From JBKPNJ01 sp963695705 (GTDB taxonomy: Bacteria; Actinomycetota; Actinomycetes; Propionibacteriales; Nocardioidaceae): DNA of 64,000 nucleotides. The stretch covers positions 1,240,001 through 1,304,000 of the forward strand of contig CAVOHB010000009.1 of the NCBI GenBank assembly GCA_963695705.1, in the 5' to 3' direction. The notes under the pieces were generated by a model. It did no database searches. It was not told the origin of the DNA and saw only the letters and a program-made list of their open reading frames with translations. Shown piece after piece: positions 56,692 through 64,000 of this stretch. Position 1 is the first letter of the stretch. Each line of letters opens with the position of its first letter. Position numbers and translations under genes: made by a program.

Positions 56692-58998
56692 CTATGGCAG
56701 GGTGCGTACGGCAAGACCGGCCGATGTCTCGACGACCGCGATGCTGCCGTCCTGGTCTGTGCGGCGCGTCACGGCGCCGAGCCGGTTCAGCAGCGCGAGC
56801 GTCTCCGCGGCGGGATGTCCGTAGTCGTTGTCGATCCCGACCGACACCACCGCCAGGCCGGCGCTGCTGGCAGCGATGAACTCCGGGTTCTGATGGCTCG
56901 AACCGTGGTGCGGGACCTTGAGCACGTCGGCGGCCATGTCGACGCCCGAATCGAGGATCGCGCGTTGCGCCGGCGGCTCGATGTCACCGGTCAGCAGGAT
57001 GCGTACACCTTGAACCTGCACCAGCATCACGATGCTCGCGTTGTTGGGTGGCGAACCTCCGTCCTCGGACTCGGTCACCGGATCGAAACCGGGAACGGGG
57101 GCGATCACCGTCCACTGCAGATCGCCTATCTGCCTCGTCTCCCCGTACGAGACCAGCGTGACCGGTACACCCGCGCTCCTGGTCCAGCGGAACACATCAA
57201 CGGCCTCGCTGGCGGGATCCGGCAACGGTCCGACCTCGACCTCACCGACGGAACGTCCACGCAGTACCCCGGGAAGCCCCTCGACGTGGTCGGCGTGAAA
57301 GTGCGTCAGCACCACAAGCGGGACGTTCTGGATACCGAGGCGGTCCAGACAACGGTCCATCAACGCCGGAGCCGGTCCTGTGTCCACCACCACGCCGCGG
57401 CCATCCCCGGCGTTGAGCACGAGCCCGTCCCCCTGGCCCACATCGCACACCACCATCACCCAGCCGTGCGGTGGCCAACCGGCCAGACCGGGAGGCCGAA
57501 CCAGCACAATCGCCATGACGGCGACCACGCCGAGGCTGCGGTACCGGTGTGACAGCAACCTTCCGGCGACAGCCGTCACAGCCAGGCAGAGGACGACGAG
57601 CAGCACCACGCCCCGTGCCCCGATCGGCCACGGCAACGCGGCACCGGGCAACGCGGCCCCGGCATGGGCGATCGTGGCAATCCACCATGCGGCAGCACCC
57701 GCCAGATGCGCGAAGAATGCGGCCAGCGTCGAGCTCGCCAGGGAAACCAGGCAAGACACCAGTCCGAGCACGGTCGCAGGACCGACCGCCGGAGCCGCGG
57801 CAAGGTTCGCCACGACCGAGACGACCGAGACCTGCCCGGCGATGGCTGCGATGACCGGCGTGCAGACCAGCTGGGCCGCCATCGGGATCGCCAGGCTCTC
57901 GGCCAGCCAGCGCGGCATCCAGCCGTTCATCGCATCGCGCCAGGGCGGAGCGAGGATCAGAATCCCGGCAGTGGCCAGCGACGAGAGCAGGAAGCCGGCC
58001 GAGCGTGCGAGCCAGGGATCCAGCAGCACCAGCACGAGCACCGCGACACAGAGCGCCCGAACTCCCCGCCGTCGACTCCCCGCAGTCAGCCCGGCCAGTG
58101 CCACGACGCCCATCGCCGCGGCCCGCAGCACGCTCGGCTCGGGACGCGCGAGGAGCACGAACCCCACGACTCCGAGCACGCCCAGAGCCGTCAACCCGTG
58201 CGCGCGCACGCCGCATCGGCGCCCGACCAGCACGATGAAGCTCAGCACCAGCGTCAGGTTTGACCCGCTGACCGCGAGCAGGTGCGTCAACCCGCAGACG
58301 CGGAACTCCTCGACCGCCGTCTCCGGCATGTCAGCGTCGTCGCCGTCCACCAGAGCCGGAACGAGCACCCGTTCCACCGGACCGAGGCCCGCGGCGGCCG
58401 CACGCAGACCGATCCGCAGCCGCGATACGAACCGGTTCACCGTGGAGGGCTGTGAGAGCACCTGGGGATCGCCGCGAACCGCGAAGACCGCCGACAGGTC
58501 GGTGCTCTGCGCCACACCGAGCCGGCCTTCGGCGTCGATCCGACTGCCGAACCTCACATCGAGCCACCGAGGGTCGGCGATCACCAGGAGCGGCGAGCGG
58601 ACCGCCGTGGTCCGCCCCCGGCCGGTGACCTGCTCGGCTCGAGCCTCGAAGAGGACGACCGGCTCGAAGCGGCCCTCCCGCAGCCGCGGATCGGACGTCA
58701 CCACGAACTCGATCTCGACCTCTGCACCTTCATCGGCTAGAGCTGCGATCGGGCCCGACGCGACACCGGCGACCCGTAGTGCGGCGATGACTCCCGCGGT
58801 CGCGGCGACCAGCAACGCGACCGAAAGCAGCCGCATGCCCAACCGCGACACCATGATCCCCGCCGCTGCCAGCAGCACGACGGTGATCGCTGCAGACCGC
58901 GAGGGCAGGCCCACCACCCATGCTGCGGACAGCCACGCACCCAGCGCCGGAAGAACCAGCCGCAGGTCGGGTCCCGGGTCCTGAGGTCCCCGCGCCAT
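56692..58998 (-). CDS. comEC: ComEC/Rec2 DNA-uptake channel protein
   Basis: 768 residues. An N-terminal soluble DUF4131-type region lies between membrane helices. A competence-domain core has many helices (HLLAVSGSNLTLVLSFIVLV is the family signature), and a C-terminal metallo-beta-lactamase-like domain carries LTHFHADHVEGLPG and VPHHGSSHQNPEF. ComEC carries single-stranded DNA across the membrane in natural transformation, and its C-domain may degrade one strand. It is encoded 10 bp after comEA in one operon, but pilus genes of the uptake machinery are not in the window. Confidence 0.95.
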   Translation of the reverse strand: MARGPQDPGPDLRLVLPALGAWLSAAWVVGLPSRSAAITVVLLAAAGIMVSRLGMRLLSVALLVAATAGVIAALRVAGVASGPIAALADEGAEVEIEFVVTSDPRLREGRFEPVVLFEARAEQVTGRGRTTAVRSPLLVIADPRWLDVRFGSRIDAEGRLGVAQSTDLSAVFAVRGDPQVLSQPSTVNRFVSRLRIGLRAAAAGLGPVERVLVPALVDGDDADMPETAVEEFRVCGLTHLLAVSGSNLTLVLSFIVLVGRRCGVRAHGLTALGVLGVVGFVLLARPEPSVLRAAAMGVVALAGLTAGSRRRGVRALCVAVLVLVLLDPWLARSAGFLLSSLATAGILILAPPWRDAMNGWMPRWLAESLAIPMAAQLVCTPVIAAIAGQVSVVSVVANLAAAPAVGPATVLGLVSCLVSLASSTLAAFFAHLAGAAAWWIATIAHAGAALPGAALPWPIGARGVVLLVVLCLAVTAVAGRLLSHRYRSLGVVAVMAIVLVRPPGLAGWPPHGWVMVVCDVGQGDGLVLNAGDGRGVVVDTGPAPALMDRCLDRLGIQNVPLVVLTHFHADHVEGLPGVLRGRSVGEVEVGPLPDPASEAVDVFRWTRSAGVPVTLVSYGETRQIGDLQWTVIAPVPGFDPVTESEDGGSPPNNASIVMLVQVQGVRILLTGDIEPPAQRAILDSGVDMAADVLKVPHHGSSHQNPEFIAASSAGLAVVSVGIDNDYGHPAAETLALLNRLGAVTRRTDQDGSIAVVETSAGLAVRTLP

Positions 58999-59008
58999 CG
59001 CCGAACGG

Positions 59009-60007
59009 TCACACCGTCACCAGGGGCGCAAGATCGGCGAGAGTCGCGTCCCCGATGCCGCTGACCTCCAGCAGCTCGTCGACGCTGCTGAACGCACCGT
59101 GCTCGGTGCGCCAGGTCAGGATTGCCGTCGCGGTCACCGGTCCGACACCGGGCAACGACTCCAGCTCCGCCTGCGACGCGGTGTTGAGGTTGACCAGGCC
59201 CGCTGGCGACGTCACCGGCGACGGTGAGGCAACCGACGATGGTTGACCTGCGGGCCACGTCACGGGCGGCACCCCGACCAGGATCTGCTCTCCGTCGACG
59301 AGTGGGCGGGCGAGGTTGAGACCGGAGAGATCCACCTGAGGCCTGGCGCCGCCTGCCGCATCGATGGCGTCGACGACCCGAGCCCCGGTGGAGAGCTCGA
59401 CGATGCCCGGTTGTCTGACCCTGCCGGCGACGTCCACGACGATCGTCGTGGCGGCGGACACCGTGGCAGCAGTCGACCCTGCTGGTGGAGTGACGACAAC
59501 TCCCAAGCCAGGCATCGGAGCGGACCCGCCGACCGCTGGAGACGCTGCGCCCCCGTCGGAGGTGATCGTGGGGGCCACCGCTGCGATCCTGGGCACGGTG
59601 ACCGCCTGCGGGGTCGAGCGCAGCGCCAGCCAGGCGCCCACGGCTGTCACGCATGCGACAAGCAGCGCGATCACCGTGACGTGGTGTGACGTGAAGCCGG
59701 CACGGCCACGCGCCGACAGGGGGAGCATGTCGCGCACCCGATCGAGCAGTCGGACGTCGTAGCGCAGCGGCCGGGCGGCATGCCGAGGCGACGGCTCGGG
59801 CAGGTCATCAGTGCCCGAGGTGGCACCCGGCTCGTTCCCGGCGGGTTCGTGCGCGGCGGCGGGTCCCTTCGCAGCGGGTTCGTGCGGCGCGGTTCCCGTC
59901 GCTCCGCCCTGCCAGGTCGCGGCACCGGGCTCGGAGCTCAGCGCGTCAAGCCGTCGCCGCGCGGCCGCAACCACTTCGGGATCGACTCTGGGTCTGCGTC
60001 CAAACAT
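59009..60007 (-). CDS. comEA: ComEA DNA-receptor-like protein
   Basis: About 332 residues. A ~100-residue cytoplasmic, Pro/Ala-rich start precedes a membrane helix (VTVIALLVACVTAVGAWLAL). Outside are an SLBB-type soluble-ligand domain (VVDVAGRVRQPGIVELSTGA then VVDAIDAAGG) and the C-terminal helix-hairpin-helix pair typical of ComEA (VNLNTASQAELESLPGVGPV then LEVSGIGDATLADLAPLV). ComEA binds double-stranded DNA at the cell surface and hands it to ComEC. GTG 60016 is an alternative start three codons earlier. It is the first gene of comEA-comEC. Confidence 0.93.
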   Translation of the reverse strand: MFGRRPRVDPEVVAAARRRLDALSSEPGAATWQGGATGTAPHEPAAKGPAAAHEPAGNEPGATSGTDDLPEPSPRHAARPLRYDVRLLDRVRDMLPLSARGRAGFTSHHVTVIALLVACVTAVGAWLALRSTPQAVTVPRIAAVAPTITSDGGAASPAVGGSAPMPGLGVVVTPPAGSTAATVSAATTIVVDVAGRVRQPGIVELSTGARVVDAIDAAGGARPQVDLSGLNLARPLVDGEQILVGVPPVTWPAGQPSSVASPSPVTSPAGLVNLNTASQAELESLPGVGPVTATAILTWRTEHGAFSSVDELLEVSGIGDATLADLAPLVTV

Positions 60008-60109
60008 GACGGCCACGCTAGGCGCGACGCGCCCTGCTCACGTGCACCCATCGGTGTTCTGTGGACAACCCGGGAGGCAGCCGGAGCGGTGGAAACCGCG
60101 ACCGTCGGT

Positions 60110-60967
60110 TCAGCCGGTCGGCGGGGCGGGCGCGATGACGACCGCCAGCGTGCCCGGGCCGACGTGTGCACCGATCACAGCCCCCACTTCGGAGACCACG
60201 AGGTCAGCCAATGTCGCTATCCGGCCGCGCAACCGCTCGGCCAGGGTCTCGGCGGAACCGGGATTGGCGACGTGATGGACGGCCACGTCGACCCGGCGAC
60301 CCTCGACCGCCTGCACGGCGAGATCCTCCATTCGACTGAGCGCCCGCGACGAGGTGCGGACCTTCTCCAGCGGGATGATGCGCCCGTTGTCTACCTTGAG
60401 CAGCGGCTTGACCGACAGGACGGAACCGACCAGCGCCGCGGCCGCACCGATGCGACCGCCGCGACGCAGGTGCTCGAGTGTGTCGACGCAGAACAGGACG
60501 GTCGTGGCTCGGGCGCAGGCGCGCGCGGCCGCGGCTGCGTCGACTGCGGCCCCGCCCGCTTCCACAACCCGGGCCGCAGCGAGTACGGCGAACCCGGTGC
60601 CCATCCCCACCTGCCGGCTGTCGACGACCTCGACCGGGATCGACGCCTCTTGCGCCGCCAGCTGGGCCGACTCGTACGTCCCGGATACCTCTCCGGACAG
60701 ATGAACGGACACGGCCGACTCGGCGCCCGCGGAGGCCGCGCTCTCGTACGCCTGCAGGAAGACCTGCGGAGTCGGACGTGAGGTGCTCACCGGCGTCTGC
60801 TCGCCGAGCGCAGCCGAGAGCGTCTGTGCGGTGACGTCGGTCCCCTCGTCGTACGACATGAACCCGATCACCACCTGCAAAGGCACGACCGTGATGTCGT
60901 GGCGAGCCACCACGGCGGCCGGCAGCAACGCGGTCGAGTCGGTGACCACGGCGACGGGGCTCGTCAT
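60110..60967 (-). CDS. DegV family fatty-acid-binding protein
   Basis: 285 residues from ATG 60967; the extra upstream frame is not DegV-like. Family features are VAVVTDSTALLPAAVVARHD, TSRPTPQVFLQAYESA, VHLSGEVSGTYESAQLAAQE, VDSRQVGMGTGFAVL and DTLEHLRRGGRIGAAAALVG. DegV proteins bind long-chain fatty acids and can act with a fatty acid kinase (FakA/FakB). The FakA partner is not in this window. The gene is separated from comEA by about 100 bp and diverges from the PNPOx-like gene. Confidence 0.95.
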   Translation of the reverse strand: MTSPVAVVTDSTALLPAAVVARHDITVVPLQVVIGFMSYDEGTDVTAQTLSAALGEQTPVSTSRPTPQVFLQAYESAASAGAESAVSVHLSGEVSGTYESAQLAAQEASIPVEVVDSRQVGMGTGFAVLAAARVVEAGGAAVDAAAAARACARATTVLFCVDTLEHLRRGGRIGAAAALVGSVLSVKPLLKVDNGRIIPLEKVRTSSRALSRMEDLAVQAVEGRRVDVAVHHVANPGSAETLAERLRGRIATLADLVVSEVGAVIGAHVGPGTLAVVIAPAPPTG

Positions 60968-61041
60968 GCGGGCGAGACTAGCGGGCCGATCGGAGCGCCG
61001 TTCCACTCGACGGACGCGCACGGCGGTGAGAAACTGCCCGG

Positions 61042-61551
61042 ATGCTCGAGACCTCCGGCGAACTCGACGAGCTCGACGCCCTGCTGACCGCGTCGATGAA
61101 GGCGGCGACCGAGCACCTGCGCAACATCATGGACCAGCCGACGCGCGCCCTGACGGGCCGCGAGGTCGCGAAGCTGCTCACCGGCATGAAGACGTTGGCA
61201 CTGGCGACCGTGAGCCGCAGCGGCGAACCCAGGATCAGCGGGGTCGACGGGCACTTCATACACGGGCGTTGGGTCTTCACCACATCTGCACGTGCCGCCA
61301 AGGCGCGCCAGCTGCGCCAGCGACCGGCCGCATCGGCGGCGCACATCGACGGGGACGATCTCGGCGTGTACGCGCACGGGCGGGTGGAGTTCCTCAACCC
61401 GGCGAACCCCGACTTCGCCGGGATCGAGGAACACCTCACCGCGCACTATGGTTCTTCCCCCAGCAGCTGGGGTGACGACATCGCCTACCTGCGGCTACAG
61501 CCGCACTGGATGGTCGGCTACGCATTCGACAAGGCCAAGTTGCTCGGCTGA
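61042..61551 (+). CDS. Pyridoxamine 5'-phosphate oxidase-like flavin protein
   Basis: 169 residues. Split-barrel fold pattern: GMKTLALATVSRSGEPRISG, then GRWVFTTSARAAKARQLRQR and SAAHIDGDDLGVYAHGRVEF, with HWMVGYAFDKAKLLG near the end. This is the general PNPOx/FMN- or F420-binding superfamily; whether it binds FMN, F420 or heme cannot be told from motifs alone. An N-terminal ~40-residue helical segment precedes the barrel. It is monocistronic, divergent from degV, and convergent on leuS with a 31-bp gap. Confidence 0.85.
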   Translation: MLETSGELDELDALLTASMKAATEHLRNIMDQPTRALTGREVAKLLTGMKTLALATVSRSGEPRISGVDGHFIHGRWVFTTSARAAKARQLRQRPAASAAHIDGDDLGVYAHGRVEFLNPANPDFAGIEEHLTAHYGSSPSSWGDDIAYLRLQPHWMVGYAFDKAKLLG

Positions 61552-61582
61552 GACAGCCGATGGCGCGTCCGTACGTACGACG

Positions 61583-64000
61583 TCAGATGACGAAGTTCAC
61601 CAGCTTCGGCGCGCGCACGATCACCTTGCGTACCTCGTGGCCGTCGATCGCCCGCTGCACGTTGGCATCGGCCAGGGCCAGGTGCTCCAGCGCGGGCTCA
61701 GCAACGTCGGGTGGCACCTCCAGCTTGGCGCGCACCTTGCCCTGCACCTGGACGACGCAGGTGACCGTTTCCTCGACCAGCAGGGACTCCTCGGCGCTCG
61801 GCCAGCCCGCCTTCGCGACAGTCGGCTCATGACCTAGCCGTGACCACATCTCCTCGGCGGTGTAGGGAGCGACCAGGCTCAAGAGGATCGCCGCGGTCTC
61901 GACGGCTTCACGCACGGCCGGGTCAGCGGGTCCGCACCCGGTGTCGATGGCCTTGCGGGACGCATTCACCAGCTCCATGACGCGTGCGACCACCACGTTG
62001 AAGCGCTGCAGCTCCAGCAGGTTCGTCGCCTCGTTGATGACGCGATGCGTCACCTTCCGCAACGAGACGTCTCCGGTGGCGGGATCGACGCCCGGCTCAC
62101 TCGTCACATCACCGGACAGCCGCCAGGCGCGTTGCAGGAACCGCACCGAACCTCCGGGCGACAGGTCGGCCCAGTCGATGTCGTCCTCCGGGGGTCCGGC
62201 AAACACCACGGTGAGTCGCACCGCGTCAACGCCGTACTGTTCCAGCTGCTCGCCCAGATCGACACCGTTGCCCAGCGACTTGCTCATCGACTTGCCCTGG
62301 TTGATCACCTGGCCCTGGTTCATCAGCGCCCGGAACGGCTCGATGAAGTCGACCATCCCCATGTCGTGCAGCACCTTGATGAAGAAACGGCTGTACAGCA
62401 GGTGCAGGATCGCGTGCTCGACGCCCCCGACGTACTGGTCGGCCGGCATCCACCGCCGTACCGCCACCGGGTCGAACGGGCCCTCCTCGAAGTCCGGTGA
62501 GCAGTAGCGCAGGAAGTACCACGACGAGTCCACGAACGTGTCCATGGTGTCGGTGTCACGGCTGGCCGGACCGCCGCAGACCGGACATTTCACCGAAACC
62601 CACTCGGTGGCCGCCGCCAGCGGGGAGACACCCTTCGGTGCCAGGTCGGCTCCCCGCAGGTCCGGCAGCCGCACCGGCAGCTCGGTGTCCGGAACCGGGA
62701 CCTCGCCACAGGCGTCGCAGTGCACGATCGGAATCGGGCACCCCCAGAACCGCTGACGGGACAGCAGCCAGTCGCGCAGCCGGAACGTGACACCGCTACG
62801 CCCACGCTGCTTGCGCTCCAGGTAGGCGACGATCCGGGCCTTGGCCTCCTCGACCTCCAGCCCGTTGAGGTCGACCTCCTCCTCCCTGGCCGAGTTGATC
62901 GCGCGTCCGGGGCCGGTGTAGGCCTCGCCGTCGAAGTCCTCAGGCGGCTCGACCGTACGCACGATCGGCAGGTCGTACTTGACGGCGAAGTCCCAGTCGC
63001 GCTGGTCCTGTCCCGGCACGGCCATCACCGCCCCGGTGCCGTAGTCAGCCATGACGTAGTCGGCCGCGTAGACGGGTAGCCTCTCGCCGTTCACCGGGTT
63101 GATGGCGTGCACACCCAGAAACACACCGGTCTTCTCACGCTCGGTGCTCTGCCGCTCGATGTCGCTGACCCGCTTGGTCTGTTCCAGGTACGCCTCGAAG
63201 GACTCCCGCTGCTCGTCCCCGCAGATCTCCGAGGCCAGAGGGGACTCCGGAGCCACCACGAAGAACGTCGCGCCAAACAACGTGTCCGGCCTGGTCGTGA
63301 AAACGCTGACAGTGACGGGCTCGTCGGGTCCCTCGATCACGAAGTCGACGAAGGCACCCTCGGATCTCCCGATCCAGTTGCGCTGCATGGTCAGGACCCG
63401 GGCGGGCCACTTCCCCTCCAGGGCGTCCATGTCGTCCAGCAGGCGCTGCGCGTAGTCGGTGATCCGGAAGTACCACTGGGTCAGCTCACGCTTGGTCACC
63501 AGGGCGCCGCAGCGTTCGCAGGCGCCTGCCACCACCTGCTCGTTGGCCAGCACGGTCTGGTCGTTCGGGCACCAGTTGACGAAGGACGGCTTGCGATAGG
63601 CCAAGCCTCGTTCGAAGAACCGCAGGAACAGCCACTGTGTCCAGCGGTAGTACTCCGGGTCCGAGGTGTGCAACCGGCGCGACCAGTCGAAGGAGATGGC
63701 GTATCTCCTGAACGACTCGGCCTGGGTCTCGATGTTGGCCTCGGTCCAGTCGGCGGCATAGACGTTGTTGCGGATCGCGGCGTTCTCAGCCGGTAGTCCG
63801 AACGAGTCCCAGCCGATGGGGTGGAGGACGTCATACCCCTGCTGGAACCAGTACCGCGCAATCACGTCACCCATCGCGAACGCCTCGGCGTTGCCCATGT
63901 GCAGGTCGCCCGAGGGGTACGGGAACATGTCCAGCATGTAGCGCCGCTCGCGGGCGCCGTCGTCCGCGACGCGGAACGGGTCGAGCTCACCCCAGATCTT
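61583..64000 (-). CDS. leuS: Leucyl-tRNA synthetase, N-terminus outside window
   Basis: The frame is open across the right edge (KIWGELDPFRVADDGARERR precedes MLDMFPYPSGDLHMGN), so the start lies outside. Class I motifs: HIGH-like HMGN after the Pro-Ser-Gly segment, and KMSKS-like SMSKSLGNG. A zinc-type pair CPNDQTV ... ACERCGA, the editing domain (VFTTRPDTLFGATFFVVAPE) and a C-terminal anticodon/tRNA-binding domain complete about 805 residues visible. It attaches leucine to tRNA-Leu and edits mischarged isoleucine or norvaline. Leucine-tRNA level is what the leuL attenuator at 32.8 kb would report. Confidence 0.97.
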   Translation of the reverse strand, partial: KIWGELDPFRVADDGARERRYMLDMFPYPSGDLHMGNAEAFAMGDVIARYWFQQGYDVLHPIGWDSFGLPAENAAIRNNVYAADWTEANIETQAESFRRYAISFDWSRRLHTSDPEYYRWTQWLFLRFFERGLAYRKPSFVNWCPNDQTVLANEQVVAGACERCGALVTKRELTQWYFRITDYAQRLLDDMDALEGKWPARVLTMQRNWIGRSEGAFVDFVIEGPDEPVTVSVFTTRPDTLFGATFFVVAPESPLASEICGDEQRESFEAYLEQTKRVSDIERQSTEREKTGVFLGVHAINPVNGERLPVYAADYVMADYGTGAVMAVPGQDQRDWDFAVKYDLPIVRTVEPPEDFDGEAYTGPGRAINSAREEEVDLNGLEVEEAKARIVAYLERKQRGRSGVTFRLRDWLLSRQRFWGCPIPIVHCDACGEVPVPDTELPVRLPDLRGADLAPKGVSPLAAATEWVSVKCPVCGGPASRDTDTMDTFVDSSWYFLRYCSPDFEEGPFDPVAVRRWMPADQYVGGVEHAILHLLYSRFFIKVLHDMGMVDFIEPFRALMNQGQVINQGKSMSKSLGNGVDLGEQLEQYGVDAVRLTVVFAGPPEDDIDWADLSPGGSVRFLQRAWRLSGDVTSEPGVDPATGDVSLRKVTHRVINEATNLLELQRFNVVVARVMELVNASRKAIDTGCGPADPAVREAVETAAILLSLVAPYTAEEMWSRLGHEPTVAKAGWPSAEESLLVEETVTCVVQVQGKVRAKLEVPPDVAEPALEHLALADANVQRAIDGHEVRKVIVRAPKLVNFVI

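Noticed and set aside
57380..58984. A 534-codon plus-strand frame inside comEC
   Set aside because: Thr/Ser/Ala/Arg low complexity, and ComEC on the other strand explains the region completely.

Overview
The window is high-GC chromosomal DNA from an actinobacterium. It is dense in genes, GTG starts are common, and many neighbours overlap by 4 bp (ATGA/GTGA). Markers of the phylum include SigE-family sigma factors, a Zur of mycobacterial type, DUF664/DinB proteins, type-2 LeuA, and the gene order recO-uppS-zur-glyS and era-corC-ybeY-phoH-rsmE-dnaJ-hrcA-hemW-lepA-rpsT-holA-comEC, which broadly matches mycobacteria, streptomycetes and nocardioids. I cannot fix the genus; a Nocardioidaceae-like member of Propionibacteriales is a guess.

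Left part, 1-10.6 kb (accessory). A truncated membrane protein, a methyltransferase and a GtrA protein form an envelope-glycan type cluster. A PhoP-like two-component system follows; it is divergent from a small exported protein, and the gap carries 11-bp-phased TCACAG-like repeats on both sides. Next come a DUF664/DinB protein, a heptad-repeat coiled-coil protein, a one-TM protein behind a perfect 13-bp palindrome, and a stretch with visibly more A/T-ending codons (phosphoesterase lipoprotein, Tat-exported protein of unknown function). A gene-poor gap and tRNA-Asn(GTT) end the part.

Housekeeping block I, 10.7-26.8 kb. It holds a small protein, a primary-like sigma factor, dnaG, dgt, ppdK, dus, a lipoprotein and glyS on the minus strand, then znuABC-zur on the plus strand and uppS-recO on the minus strand. 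Three genes here (sigma factor, dgt and an antibiotic-monooxygenase-like gene) are each broken by one apparent extra base, while I saw no similar lesion elsewhere. znuA lies behind two Zur-type boxes, one of which runs into its start codon.

Middle, 26.8-33 kb. This is a patchwork: a truncated DUF664 copy, a secreted AOC-barrel-like protein, membrane proteins, a DksA/TraR-like protein, acetyltransferases, and leuA. leuA is preceded by a 15-codon leader peptide with three consecutive leucine codons and a stable stem just after them, the layout of an attenuator.

Housekeeping block II, 34-64 kb. It runs era, an EamA transporter, a zinc-less deaminase fold, CNNM/CorC, ybeY, phoH, a serine hydrolase, HIT, a SigE/GerMN pair, rsmE-dnaJ-hrcA (with CIRCE), a metallo-hydrolase, hemW, an acyl-CoA synthetase, MOSC, lepA, a LuxR regulator with a flavin monooxygenase, rpsT (with a 3' tandem repeat), holA, comEC, comEA, degV, a PNPOx-like protein and the start of leuS, which is cut by the window edge. 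The genes mainly serve ribosome maturation, replication and repair, metal homeostasis and DNA uptake. I found no CRISPR array, transposase or prophage. The most distinctive signals are regulatory (PhoP-like boxes, Zur boxes, leu leader) and the cluster of frameshifts.
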